The notes beneath the pieces were generated by a model, which searched no databases, had not been told where the DNA came from, and was given only the letters and a program-made list of their open reading frames with translations. Below, piece by piece: positions 9,491 through 16,991 of a DNA stretch of 50,899 nucleotides. Made by a program: the position numbers and the translations under genes. How positions within the stretch are numbered: the stretch's first letter is position 1; each line of letters opens with the position of its first letter. Origin of the DNA: DATDOR01 sp035512695 (GTDB taxonomy: Bacteria; Chloroflexota; Anaerolineae; Anaerolineales; JABWBV01); contig DATKDL010000021.1 of the NCBI GenBank assembly GCA_035512695.1, forward strand, positions 1 through 50,899, read 5' to 3'.

Positions 9491-10894
9491 ATGGCTGAAG
9501 CAACAGGACGCGTCGTACAGGTCACCGGGGGGGTGGTGGATGTCGATTTTTCAGGGCACGATCTACCCGAGGTCTACCACGCGATCGAGATCGTGCGGGA
9601 GGGGCAGGACCCTGTCGTGCTCGAGGTGCAGAACCACCTGGGGAAGGGTTGGGTCCGAACGGTGGCGATGGACACGACCGACGGGCTGCAGCGCGGGATG
9701 CCGGTGGTCAACACCGGCGCACCGATCCAGGTCCCGGTCGGGGAGGCATCGCTCGGGCGGGTCTTCAACGTGCTCGGGCAGCCGATCGACGGCGGCCCGC
9801 CGATCGAGGCGGACGAGTACTACCCGATCCACCGCCCGGCGCCCTCGTTTGAGGAGCAGGCCACCAGCGTCGAAGTCTTTGAGACCGGGATCAAGGTCAT
9901 CGACCTGATCGCTCCGTTCACCAAGGGCGGCAAGACCGGCATTTTCGGCGGCGCCGGGGTCGGGAAGACGATCATCATCCAGGAACTGATCAGCTCGATC
10001 GCCAGCGTCCACAAGGGCAACTCCGTCTTCGCCGGGGTGGGGGAGCGGACCCGTGAAGGCACCCAGATGTATCGCGAGATGCTCGAATCGGGTGTTCTGA
10101 AAGACACGGCTCTGGTCTACGGCCAGATGAACGAACCGGCCGGCGTGCGGCTGCGGGTCGGGCTGACGGCGCTGACGATGGCCGAGTATTTCCGCGACCA
10201 GGGCCGCGACGTCCTGCTCTTCATCGACAACATCTTCCGCTTCTCGATGAGCGGCTCGGAGGTCTCGGCGCTGCTCGGGCGGATGCCGTCCGCCGTCGGC
10301 TACCAGCCGACCCTCGGCACCGAGATGGGCCAGCTCCAGGAGCGGATCACCTCCACCCGCACCGGGTCAATCACGTCGATGCAGGCCGTCTACGTCCCCG
10401 CCGACGACTATTCCGACCCGGCCCCGGTGGCGACCTTCACCCACCTGGACGCCACGATCGCCCTCGAGCGCTCGATCTCGGATAAGGGCATCTACCCGGC
10501 AGTCGACCCGCTGGCCTCGACCAGCCGGATCCTGGACCCGAACATCGTCGGGGAGGAGCACTACCGCACCGCCCGAGAGGTCCAGCAGGTGCTCCAGCGC
10601 TACAAGGACCTGCAGGACATCATCGCCATCCTCGGGATTGACGAGCTGAGCGAAGACGACAAGCTGATCGTCTCGCGGGCCCGCAAGATCGAGCGGTTCT
10701 TCTCGCAGCCCTTCGTGGTGGCCGAGCAGTTCACCGGCACCCCGGGGGTCTACGTCCCGCTCAAGGAGACGGTGCGCGGTTTCCGCGAAATCCTGGACGG
10801 GGTCCACGACGACCTCCCGGAGCAGGCCTTTATGTTCGTCGGGCCGATCGACGAGGTCGTAGCGAAGGCGAAACGGCTGCAGGGAGACGACTAA
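9491..10894 (+). CDS. atpD: F1F0 ATP synthase subunit beta
   Basis: 467 residues with all catalytic features: Walker A GGAGVGKT (~153-160), the catalytic-Glu region GVGERTREGTQMY, the DELSEED-loop equivalent IDELSEDDKLIVSRARKI, and PSAVGYQPTLGTEMG. The beta subunit holds the catalytic sites for ATP synthesis. ATG 9491 follows GGAGG at good spacing, much stronger than the site before atpG. Two bases separate its stop from atpC, the only junction in this operon without a hairpin. Confidence 0.98.
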   Translation: MAEATGRVVQVTGGVVDVDFSGHDLPEVYHAIEIVREGQDPVVLEVQNHLGKGWVRTVAMDTTDGLQRGMPVVNTGAPIQVPVGEASLGRVFNVLGQPIDGGPPIEADEYYPIHRPAPSFEEQATSVEVFETGIKVIDLIAPFTKGGKTGIFGGAGVGKTIIIQELISSIASVHKGNSVFAGVGERTREGTQMYREMLESGVLKDTALVYGQMNEPAGVRLRVGLTALTMAEYFRDQGRDVLLFIDNIFRFSMSGSEVSALLGRMPSAVGYQPTLGTEMGQLQERITSTRTGSITSMQAVYVPADDYSDPAPVATFTHLDATIALERSISDKGIYPAVDPLASTSRILDPNIVGEEHYRTAREVQQVLQRYKDLQDIIAILGIDELSEDDKLIVSRARKIERFFSQPFVVAEQFTGTPGVYVPLKETVRGFREILDGVHDDLPEQAFMFVGPIDEVVAKAKRLQGDD

Positions 10895-10896
10895 CG

Positions 10897-11337
10897 ATGC
10901 CGATCCGCTGCGAGATCGTCTCGCAAGACCGCCTGGTCTGGGAGGGCGACGCCGACATCGTCAACATCCCGGGCAGCGACGGGGACATGGGTATCCTCCC
11001 CAACCACGCCCCGCTGCTGGCGACGATGCGTTTCGGGATCATCAACGTCCGCACCGGCGGAGTCGACCGTTATTTCACCGTGGCGGGCGGGGTGGTCGAG
11101 GTGCAGCCGAAGATCATCACGATCCTGGCGGATGCGGCCGAGAACGTCGAGGAGATCGACATCGCCCGCGCCGAGGCCGCCCGGCAGCAAGCCGTGGATT
11201 ATCTCGAATCCGGCCCCAAGATGGACGCCGGCGCCTACATGCGCATGGAAGCCTCGCTGCGGAAATCGAACCTGCGGCTGGAAGCCGTGCGGAAGTACCG
11301 GAGAAGCCGGCGGGATTTTCCGAGGCAAGAGGAATAG
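10897..11337 (+). CDS. atpC: F1F0 ATP synthase subunit epsilon
   Basis: 146 residues: an N-terminal beta-sandwich (PIRCEIVSQDRLVWEGDADI, PGSDGDMGILPNHAPLL) and a C-terminal two-helix region (AENVEEIDIARAEAARQQAV). Epsilon couples rotation to the central stalk and can inhibit hydrolysis through its C-terminal helices. It follows atpD by 2 nt and ends the cluster. The basic C-terminus (KYRRSRRDFPRQEE) is somewhat extended compared with E. coli. Confidence 0.95.
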   Translation: MPIRCEIVSQDRLVWEGDADIVNIPGSDGDMGILPNHAPLLATMRFGIINVRTGGVDRYFTVAGGVVEVQPKIITILADAAENVEEIDIARAEAARQQAVDYLESGPKMDAGAYMRMEASLRKSNLRLEAVRKYRRSRRDFPRQEE

Positions 11338-11341
11338 AACC

Positions 11342-11411
11342 AACGAATGGGCGAATGGGCGAATGGGCGAGAATGCACCGCTTCGCCCATTCGCCCATCC
11401 GCCCATTCGTT
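11342..11411 (+). terminator. 29-nt-arm hairpin of GAATGGGC repeats after atpC
   Basis: Arms 11342-11370 and 11383-11411 match at 28 of 29 positions around a 12-nt loop. Each arm consists of three tandem 8-base GAATGGGC units; a further TTCGCCCATTCGCCAATT stretch follows to 11430. Similar GCGAATTGG units occur at 22397-22431. It starts 4 nt after the atpC stop and likely terminates the ATP synthase transcript. Confidence 0.8.
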
Positions 11412-11442
11412 TTTCGCCCATTCGCCAATTCTCTATCTGATG

Positions 11443-11458
11443 TATACTCGAATCCATG
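11443..11458 (+). promoter_or_regulatory. Leaderless-type -10 box of the mreB-like gene
   Basis: TATACT (11443-11448) is followed by exactly seven bases and then ATG 11456. Transcription from such a box would begin at or within a base or two of the start codon, and no Shine-Dalgarno sequence is present. Confidence 0.55.
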
Positions 11459-12463
11459 GCCTTATTCTCTAAAGAACTGGGGATCGACCTGGGCACTTCG
11501 CGTGTCCGGCTGGCGGAGCGGGGGGAGACGCTGTTTGATGAGCCCACCGTCGTCGCTGTCGCGGTTGAGGAGCAGAAGATCGTCGAGATCGGGCAGGAAG
11601 CCCAAAATATGCTCGGCCGCGCCCCGGACACGATCGACGTCATCCGGCCGCTGCAGAACGGGGTGGTGGCCTATTACGAGATCACGTCGAAGCTGCTGGG
11701 GGAGGTCATCCGGCGGGCGAGCGGGGGGAGCCGCTTTTTCCGCCCGACGGTCATGATCACGGTGCCGTACGGGATCACCAGCGTCGAAACCCGGGCGGTG
11801 CACGAGGCCGTGCTGGAGGCGGGCGCCCGGGAGGCGCACCTGATCCAGCAGCCGCTCGCAGCCGCCATCGGGGCCGATCTGCCGATCAGCACCCCGTCCG
11901 GGAACATGGTCGTCTCGCTCGGGGGCGGGTGCAGCCAGGCGGCCGTGATCGCCATGAACACGATCGTGGCGGCGGACGTCATCCGGATGGGCGGGGGAGA
12001 GCTGGATGACGCCATCGTGGCCCACATCCGCAAAAAATACGGCCTGATCATCGGACGGCCGACGGCGGAAACGATCAAGATCCGGATCGGCGCGGCCGTC
12101 CCGCAGGACCAGGAGGAGACGATGGAGGTCCAGGGGCAGGATCAGGTCACCGGTCTCCCGCGGCCGTTGACGATCTCGACCGCCGAGGTGGTCGATGCGC
12201 TCAACGACCGGCTCAAGATGATCATTGAGAGCGTCCGCAAGGTCCTCGAGAAGACCCCGCCGGAGCTCGTCTCGGACACCATCGATCGCGGCATCGCCCT
12301 GTGCGGCGGCACCGCCCTGCTGCCCGGGATCGACAAGCTGATGACGAAGGAGCTGGGGATCCCGACCTACCTGGTGGACAACCCCACGACCGTAACCGTC
12401 GAGGGGGCGTCGCGAGCGATCGAAATTCTCCCCGCCTTGCGGCGCAGTCTGCCGAACGTATAA
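11456..12463 (+). CDS. MreB/Mbl-like bacterial actin
   Basis: 335 residues, typical for MreB. Phosphate-1 loop ELGIDLGTSRVRLAERG near residues 7-23, DEPTVVAV, the PLQNGVVAYYEIT segment (MreB consensus P.kdGVIADf..t), phosphate-2 NMVVSLGGGCSQAAVIAM, and the adenosine motif IALCGGTALLPGIDKLM. MreB filaments guide lateral wall synthesis; homologues in Chloroflexota filaments or cocci may have other shape roles. No mreC or mreD follows, so this may be a solitary paralogue rather than the main mreBCD operon. The gene appears leaderless (TATACT ending 7 nt before ATG) and ends in a 32-bp perfect hairpin shared with the convergent rex gene. Confidence 0.9.
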   Translation: MALFSKELGIDLGTSRVRLAERGETLFDEPTVVAVAVEEQKIVEIGQEAQNMLGRAPDTIDVIRPLQNGVVAYYEITSKLLGEVIRRASGGSRFFRPTVMITVPYGITSVETRAVHEAVLEAGAREAHLIQQPLAAAIGADLPISTPSGNMVVSLGGGCSQAAVIAMNTIVAADVIRMGGGELDDAIVAHIRKKYGLIIGRPTAETIKIRIGAAVPQDQEETMEVQGQDQVTGLPRPLTISTAEVVDALNDRLKMIIESVRKVLEKTPPELVSDTIDRGIALCGGTALLPGIDKLMTKELGIPTYLVDNPTTVTVEGASRAIEILPALRRSLPNV

Positions 12464-12525
12464 AACGAAACAAAAAGACAGCGGCCGGGTGTAACCCGGC
12501 CGCTGTCTTTTTGTTTCGTTTTATA
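12459..12525. terminator. 32-bp perfect palindromic hairpin shared by convergent mreB-like gene and rex
   Basis: Arms 12459-12490 and 12494-12525 are exact complements with a 3-nt loop (gta). The TAA of the mreB-like gene (12461-12463) and the TAA of rex (12523-12521) occupy mirror positions near the two ends, so the whole intergenic space is one stem. A-rich outer left arm and T-rich outer right arm make it a bidirectional terminator on both strands. Confidence 0.92.
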
Positions 12526-13138
12526 AATAGTACGTCATATGCTGCAAATGCGTCACCGGGTCGATATGTTGGACGCGGACGTCCGGGGGCACGTTGAGGC
12601 TGATGGGGGCGTAATTCAAAATGGCGTTGACGCCGGCCTTGACGCACAGGTCGGCCACCTCCTGGGCGGCCGCAGCCGGGACCGAGACGATGACGATCCG
12701 AATCTTCGCCGATTGCAGTTCGGTCTCCAGCTCCGCGGCGTCGCGGACGACGAAATCGCCGATCACATTGCCGATCTTCTCCGGGTCGTTGTCTAAGACC
12801 ATCCGCACCCGGAAGCCGCGCTCGTTGAGCCCGTTGTAGCGCGCCAGGGCGCTGCCGATATCCCCGGCCCCGATCACGGCCACGTCCCAGACCCGGTTGA
12901 CCTTGAGGATCGTCTGGAGCTGGTTCGAGAGGAACTCGATGTTGTACCCGGTGCCCTGCTTGCCGAACTCGCCGAATTGGGACAGGTCCTTGCGGATCTG
13001 GGCGGCCGAGATCCCCAGCCGCTCCCCGATCTCCTGGGAAGATGTGACCCGGCGGCCCTCCTGGGCCATGCGCTGCAGCGCCCGCAGATAGATCGGCAGG
13101 CGCCCGACCACGATATTGGGGATGGGGTTGGATGGCAT
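12521..13138 (-). CDS. rex: Redox-sensing transcriptional repressor Rex
   Basis: 205 residues. The N-terminal winged helix has the conserved RLPIYLRALQRMA and the recognition region GISAAQIRKDLSQFGEFGKQG; the Rossmann domain starts VAVIGAGDIGSALARY and contains VRMVLDNDPEKIG; the C-terminal domain-swap helix includes the LQHMTYY region. Rex binds DNA when NADH/NAD+ is low and releases it when NADH rises, controlling respiratory and fermentative genes. A good Rex-type operator lies before the cytochrome b gene at 35563-35580, and a weaker one before the M42/atp region. No clear operator precedes rex itself. Downstream it shares a 32-bp hairpin with the mreB-like gene. Confidence 0.96.
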   Translation of the reverse strand: MPSNPIPNIVVGRLPIYLRALQRMAQEGRRVTSSQEIGERLGISAAQIRKDLSQFGEFGKQGTGYNIEFLSNQLQTILKVNRVWDVAVIGAGDIGSALARYNGLNERGFRVRMVLDNDPEKIGNVIGDFVVRDAAELETELQSAKIRIVIVSVPAAAAQEVADLCVKAGVNAILNYAPISLNVPPDVRVQHIDPVTHLQHMTYYL

Positions 13139-13211
13139 AAGGACAATTTACCACAAAGGGGTTGATTGTGCAATCGGGTACGAATAGTATACAAACGATC
13201 CGGGGATGATG

Positions 13212-13262
13212 GGAAAATGGGGGTGCGTCGGGAGGGACACACCCATCGCACCCCCATTTTCC
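13212..13262. repeat. 16-bp inverted repeat between divergent rex and obgE
   Basis: Arms 13212-13227 (ggaaaatgggggtgcg) and 13247-13262 are exact complements, with a 19-nt spacer. No gene ends here: rex begins at 13138 and obgE at 13282. It therefore cannot be a simple terminator of a flanking gene and instead sits immediately upstream of the obgE -10 box (13269-13274). Confidence 0.75.
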
Positions 13263-13268
13263 GACAGG

Positions 13269-13284
13269 TATAATCGGGGTCATG
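13269..13284 (+). promoter_or_regulatory. Leaderless-type -10 box of obgE
   Basis: Consensus TATAAT at 13269-13274, seven bases, then ATG 13282. The -35 position would fall in the right arm of the inverted repeat ending at 13262, which has no TTGACA-like sequence. Confidence 0.6.
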
Positions 13285-14550
13285 TCCACCTTTATCGATG
13301 AAGCCGTCATCACGGTCCGGTCCGGGAGCGGGGGGAAAGGGATGCTCCATTTCCGGCGCGAGGCCCACGTCCCGCGCGGCGGTCCGGACGGCGGCGACGG
13401 CGGGCGGGGCGGGTCGGTCGTCCTCGAAGTCGACCCGCATCTGAACACGCTGTTCCACTTCCGCCACCGGAGCCGGCACGCAGCCGAAGACGGGGGACAC
13501 GGGGGGACCAGCAACAAGACCGGCCGTTCGTCTCCGGACCTCGTCGTCACGGTCCCGCCCGGCACCCTTATCTACGACGACGCGACCGGAGACCTGGTCG
13601 GCGATCTGACCGAGCCGGGCCAGCGGCTGGAAGTCGTCCCCGGCGGGCGCGGCGGGCGCGGCAACGCCCGCTTCAAAAACGCCCGCAACCAGACTCCGCG
13701 CATCGCCGAGAAAGGCGAACCCGGGGTGGAGCGGACCCTGCGGCTGGAGCTCAAGCTGATCGCCGATATCGGGCTGGTCGGTGCGCCGAACGCGGGGAAA
13801 TCGACCCTGCTGTCCGCCGTCACCAACGCCGAACCCAAGATCGCCCCATATCCGTTCACGACCCTGGTCCCCAACCTGGGCGTCGCCGCGCTGGACAGCG
13901 AGACGACCCTGGTCCTGGCCGACATCCCCGGGCTGATCGAGGGGGCGCACAAGGGCGTCGGGCTCGGTCACGACTTCCTGCGCCACATCCAGCGCACCCG
14001 CGTCCTGATCCACCTGATCGACGGGCTCTCCGAGGACCCGGTCGGTGACTTCTATCAGATCAACGCCGAGCTGGCCCTGTACGACCCGGGGCTGGGCGAA
14101 AAACCTCAGCTGGTCGCCTTCAACAAATGCGACCTTCCGGAGGTCGCGGCGCGCGCGGAGGCGGTTCGCGAGGCGCTCGGTAAAAAAGGCTATGAAGTCA
14201 CCCCGATCTCGGCCGTCGCCGGGACGAACGTCCGCAACCTGCTTTACCAGGCCGCGCAGGCGCTGGCGGAGACCCCCGAGCCCGACGCACCGGACGAGCT
14301 GCCGGTCTACCGCTACGAGACCGACCCGAACGCCTTCAACGTCGAGCAGATTTCGGAGGACGTCTTCCAGGTGACCGGCGCGGCGATCGAGCGCGCCGCC
14401 GCGATGACCTACTGGGAGCACGACCAGTCCGTGCGCCGTTTCCAGCGCATCCTGGAGACGATCGGGATCGACGCTGCGCTGCGGGAGGCCGGCGTGCAGC
14501 CGGGGCACACCGTCCTGGTCGGCGAGCACGAGCTGGAGTGGGCGGAGTAG
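13282..14550 (+). CDS. obgE: Obg-family ribosome-associated GTPase
   Basis: 422 residues in three domains. The Obg fold (1-~158) has the glycine-rich PRGGPDGGDGGRGGSV and GGRGGRGNARF. The G domain has G1 GAPNAGKST (~168), G3 ADIPGLIEGAHKGVGLGHDF and G4 FNKCDL. The C-terminal OCT domain (~345-422) contains YRYETDPNAFNVEQI and VGEHELEW. Obg acts in 50S maturation and stringent-response signalling. Many Obg proteins lack the OCT domain; its presence fits Firmicutes/Chloroflexota/Actinobacteria types. Directly followed (9 nt) by nadD, a common bacterial pairing. The mRNA is predicted leaderless. Confidence 0.97.
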   Translation: MSTFIDEAVITVRSGSGGKGMLHFRREAHVPRGGPDGGDGGRGGSVVLEVDPHLNTLFHFRHRSRHAAEDGGHGGTSNKTGRSSPDLVVTVPPGTLIYDDATGDLVGDLTEPGQRLEVVPGGRGGRGNARFKNARNQTPRIAEKGEPGVERTLRLELKLIADIGLVGAPNAGKSTLLSAVTNAEPKIAPYPFTTLVPNLGVAALDSETTLVLADIPGLIEGAHKGVGLGHDFLRHIQRTRVLIHLIDGLSEDPVGDFYQINAELALYDPGLGEKPQLVAFNKCDLPEVAARAEAVREALGKKGYEVTPISAVAGTNVRNLLYQAAQALAETPEPDAPDELPVYRYETDPNAFNVEQISEDVFQVTGAAIERAAAMTYWEHDQSVRRFQRILETIGIDAALREAGVQPGHTVLVGEHELEWAE

Positions 14551-14559
14551 GGAGGGTGG

Positions 14560-15165
14560 ATGGGGCGGATCGGCATCTTCGGAGGCACGTTCGACCCGCC
14601 GCACCTCGGCCACCTGATCCTGGCCGCGGAGGTCCGCCACCAGCTCCGGCTGGACCGGCTGCTGTGGGTCCTGACCCCGGCGCCGCCGCACAAGCCGGAC
14701 CGCCCGATCACGCCGGTCGCGCACCGGCTGGCGATGGTGCAGGCCGCCATCGCCGACGCCCCAGAATTCGAACTTTCCACGATCGAGATCGACCGGCCCC
14801 CACCGCATTACTCGAGCGATACGGTCCGGCTGCTGCGGGTGCGGTTCCCGGAGGACGAGCTGATTTATCTGATGGGCGGCGATTCGCTGCGCGATCTGCA
14901 TACCTGGCATGAGGCGAGCGTCCTGGTCGCAGCGCTGGACGGGATCGGAGTCATGCGTCGCCCGGAGGATGAGGTGGACCTGAGGGGGCTCGGAGCTCGG
15001 CTGCCGGGCTCGATCGGGAAGGTTGAGGTCGTCCAGGCGCCGCTGCTGGAGATCGCCTCTTCGGATATCCGGCAGCGCGTCCGGGATGGGGCACCTTACC
15101 GGTACTACGTACATCCGGCGGTTTATGAACGGATCGAATCCGGGGGTCTTTATCGAGGAGGATAG
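14560..15165 (+). CDS. nadD: Nicotinate-nucleotide adenylyltransferase
   Basis: 201 residues. GIFGGTFDPPHLGHLILA carries the nucleotidyltransferase HxGH motif at the N-terminus, and the C-terminal SSDIRQRVRDGAPYRYYVHPAV matches the SSTxIR-type ATP-binding motif of NadD. It converts nicotinate mononucleotide and ATP to deamido-NAD in NAD biosynthesis. ATG 14560 follows AGGGAGGGTGG, a strong ribosome-binding site, and the gene is co-transcribed with obgE. The usual downstream partners yqeK and rsfS are absent. Confidence 0.96.
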   Translation: MGRIGIFGGTFDPPHLGHLILAAEVRHQLRLDRLLWVLTPAPPHKPDRPITPVAHRLAMVQAAIADAPEFELSTIEIDRPPPHYSSDTVRLLRVRFPEDELIYLMGGDSLRDLHTWHEASVLVAALDGIGVMRRPEDEVDLRGLGARLPGSIGKVEVVQAPLLEIASSDIRQRVRDGAPYRYYVHPAVYERIESGGLYRGG

Positions 15166-15386
15166 CGCACCGGTCAAGAACATTTCCGATCGTCACCCTG
15201 GACCGGCAGCAGTTGGAGCGGGGAGCGCCGGCCGCAACGGTCACCAGGCCGGGGGGCTGATTACAAGCAAGATACAGGCCCGAGCGGGGGCGCAGTCCCA
15301 GCTTGAGCCGGTAGCATGCATCTGCCTTCCATCGGGTAAAATTGGTCAGCGGATATAACGACGAAATACTCTCCAAGGAGCCTTCA
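15166..15386 (+). other. 221-bp intergenic region before the TPR gene
   Basis: No convincing ORF. Paired segments CCTGGACCG (from ~15199) and CGGTCACCAGG (from ~15238) could form a hairpin, so a structured RNA is possible but matches no family I recognise. TAAAAT at 15337-15342 could be a -10 box for the TPR gene; AAGGAG precedes its ATG. Confidence 0.35.
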
Positions 15387-15755
15387 ATGAACCTGTTTCG
15401 CCGAAAAAAGCCCACCGAGCTCGTCGACAACCGGGTAGACCTGGACCCGGACGACCTCGAACCCGCCACGGCGGATGAGTACCTCAAGCGCGGCCTGATC
15501 TATCTCGCCCGCGGCGGCGAGGATGAGGCCGAATCCGACCTCAAGCGCGTCCTCAGCCTGGAACCCGATTCGGTCGATGCCCATTACAATCTCGGCCTGA
15601 TGTACAAGAGCCAGGGCAAAGTCGGCGAAGCGCGGGGCGCTTTCGAGGCTGCACTTGACAAGATCCCGATCCTGGAGGAGGAAAACCCGGTGCGGGCCCA
15701 CATGGTGAGCCGCCTGATCCAATGGCAGCTTGTTCATGTGGACCAGGCCGCGTGA
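15387..15755 (+). CDS. Small TPR-repeat protein
   Basis: 122 residues from ATG 15387, chosen because AAGGAG lies 6-7 nt upstream. After a basic start (MNLFRRKKPTELVDN) come about two tetratricopeptide repeats: TADEYLKRGLIYLARGGEDE with ESDLKRVLSLEPDS, then VDAHYNLGLMYKSQGKVGE with ARGAFEAALDKIP. TPRs are protein-protein docking modules; there is no catalytic domain, signal peptide or membrane segment. It stands before the NERD-FHA gene (126-nt gap) and could belong to the same unit, since FHA and TPR modules often share complexes. That connection is inferred only from position. Confidence 0.8.
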   Translation: MNLFRRKKPTELVDNRVDLDPDDLEPATADEYLKRGLIYLARGGEDEAESDLKRVLSLEPDSVDAHYNLGLMYKSQGKVGEARGAFEAALDKIPILEEENPVRAHMVSRLIQWQLVHVDQAA

Positions 15756-15881
15756 CGTGGAGGGAAACCGATGCAAATCCAGCGCTCCTGACCCTCAAAC
15801 CCGCCTCCCAATGCGGCGTCGTTCTGCGGAAACGCACCCCCGCCCGCAGCTGGAAGCAGGGAACCGTCGACGCCTGACAAA

Positions 15882-16991
15882 ATGACCGTACAGTTCTTTA
15901 TCGGACGATCCCCCGAAGGCCAGCCGCTCTCGCCGGATTACAGCCACGAGATGTTGGCCACGATCGAGCTCTGCAAAGGCCTGTGGAGCGCTTTCCACGC
16001 GCACCAGCCCTATTACGCCGTCGTCGCCAACTTGAACGAACCCAGCCTGGATTTCATGATCGTCTCCGAGCGCGGGATCGGCGTGATGGAGCTCAAGCAT
16101 TATTTTGGCCAGATCTCCTGCCGGGACGACGGCGGCTGGTACGCCGGTCCGAAACGGATGGTCGCCGGGGTCGAGGGGCGGGGGTTCAGGAACCCGCACG
16201 AACAGGTCCAGTCCTACGCCGAGCAGATCCGGGCGAAGTTGATCAGCCCGCCGCCCTGGCAGCGTCCCTGGCTCCCGGGCAGGACGATCGATTGGGAGAA
16301 CTTCAAATTCCACACCGCCGTGTGCTTTACCCATCCCGAGGCCGACCTGGCCGGCTTTGCCGACAACCTGCGCATGCGCTGCCGGCCGATCATTCTGCCC
16401 TGGGAGCATTTCTCGGTCCTCAACCCGGCCGACGCCTCGGGCTGGGCCGCCTCGCTGCGCTTTGAAGTCGGCGGAGACCGCAGCCAGAATTTCACCCGCC
16501 ACCGCTTCCACTTCCAGGACATCGCTCGCATCCTGACCGAAGTATTCGGTCTGACCCCCTGGGAAGAGATCTACAACCTGATGCCCACCGGCCAGGCGTA
16601 CGCCGTCCTTTCCCGGCTGGAAAACCACGTCCCGGTCCAGGACTTCCCACTCGAAGAGGACGAGGTCGTCCTCGGCCGCGACCTGCAAGGCAGCGACGTC
16701 CCCGTTCCGGACAAGTACTATCTCGTCAGCCGCCAGCACGCCCGCATCCTGCGGCTGGCCGACGGGCTGTACATCAACGACCTGGGCAGCACGAACGGGA
16801 CCTTCGTGGACGGAAAGCGGGTCGATAAGCGCACTCCGCTGCTGCACGGCCAGCAGATCACGCTCGGCAGCGCCGAGATCAGCGCCGGGGCCTGCCATTT
16901 CGAGATTTCGCTCCAGGTCGAGGATCTGGACAACCGGGAGGCGACCCAGAAGCTCGGCAGCGTGGGAAGGCCCAGAAGCATCCGGGATTGA
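15882..16991 (+). CDS. NERD nuclease-related domain fused to an FHA domain
   Basis: 369 residues. N-terminal half: a NERD-like (restriction-endonuclease-fold) domain with PSLDFMIVSERGIGVMELK, giving the D...ExK arrangement of PD-(D/E)xK nucleases, followed by a QVQSYAEQIRAKL helix typical of NERD. C-terminal ~100 residues: an FHA phosphothreonine-binding domain with VVLGRD, YYLVSRQHARI (SxxH), LYINDLGSTNGTFVDG and HGQQITLG. NERD is usually linked to DNA processing or to kinase/helicase domains; an FHA partner suggests recruitment to phosphorylated proteins. No kinase is adjacent. No strong Shine-Dalgarno sequence precedes ATG 15882. The stop overlaps the next gene's ATG by one base (TGATG). 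Confidence 0.82.
   Translation: MTVQFFIGRSPEGQPLSPDYSHEMLATIELCKGLWSAFHAHQPYYAVVANLNEPSLDFMIVSERGIGVMELKHYFGQISCRDDGGWYAGPKRMVAGVEGRGFRNPHEQVQSYAEQIRAKLISPPPWQRPWLPGRTIDWENFKFHTAVCFTHPEADLAGFADNLRMRCRPIILPWEHFSVLNPADASGWAASLRFEVGGDRSQNFTRHRFHFQDIARILTEVFGLTPWEEIYNLMPTGQAYAVLSRLENHVPVQDFPLEEDEVVLGRDLQGSDVPVPDKYYLVSRQHARILRLADGLYINDLGSTNGTFVDGKRVDKRTPLLHGQQITLGSAEISAGACHFEISLQVEDLDNREATQKLGSVGRPRSIRD

Noticed and set aside
9385..11411. CRISPR-like arrays at the AACCAGn and GAATGGGC repeats
   Set aside because: Units are 7-9 bases without spacers; these are short tandem repeats, and no cas genes are present.
13139..13200. Rex auto-operator before rex (TTTGTGGTAAATTGT)
   Set aside because: Only one half resembles TTGTGA; the second half is too divergent to call.
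15166..15336. Structured ncRNA or riboswitch upstream of the TPR gene
   Set aside because: One plausible stem only; no match to a family I know, so listed as an unassigned intergenic region.
15756..15881. Coding-like small frames between the TPR and NERD-FHA genes (for example a high-GC3 peptide ending VDA)
   Set aside because: No good start codon with a ribosome-binding site and no recognisable protein; could be a remnant but cannot be supported.
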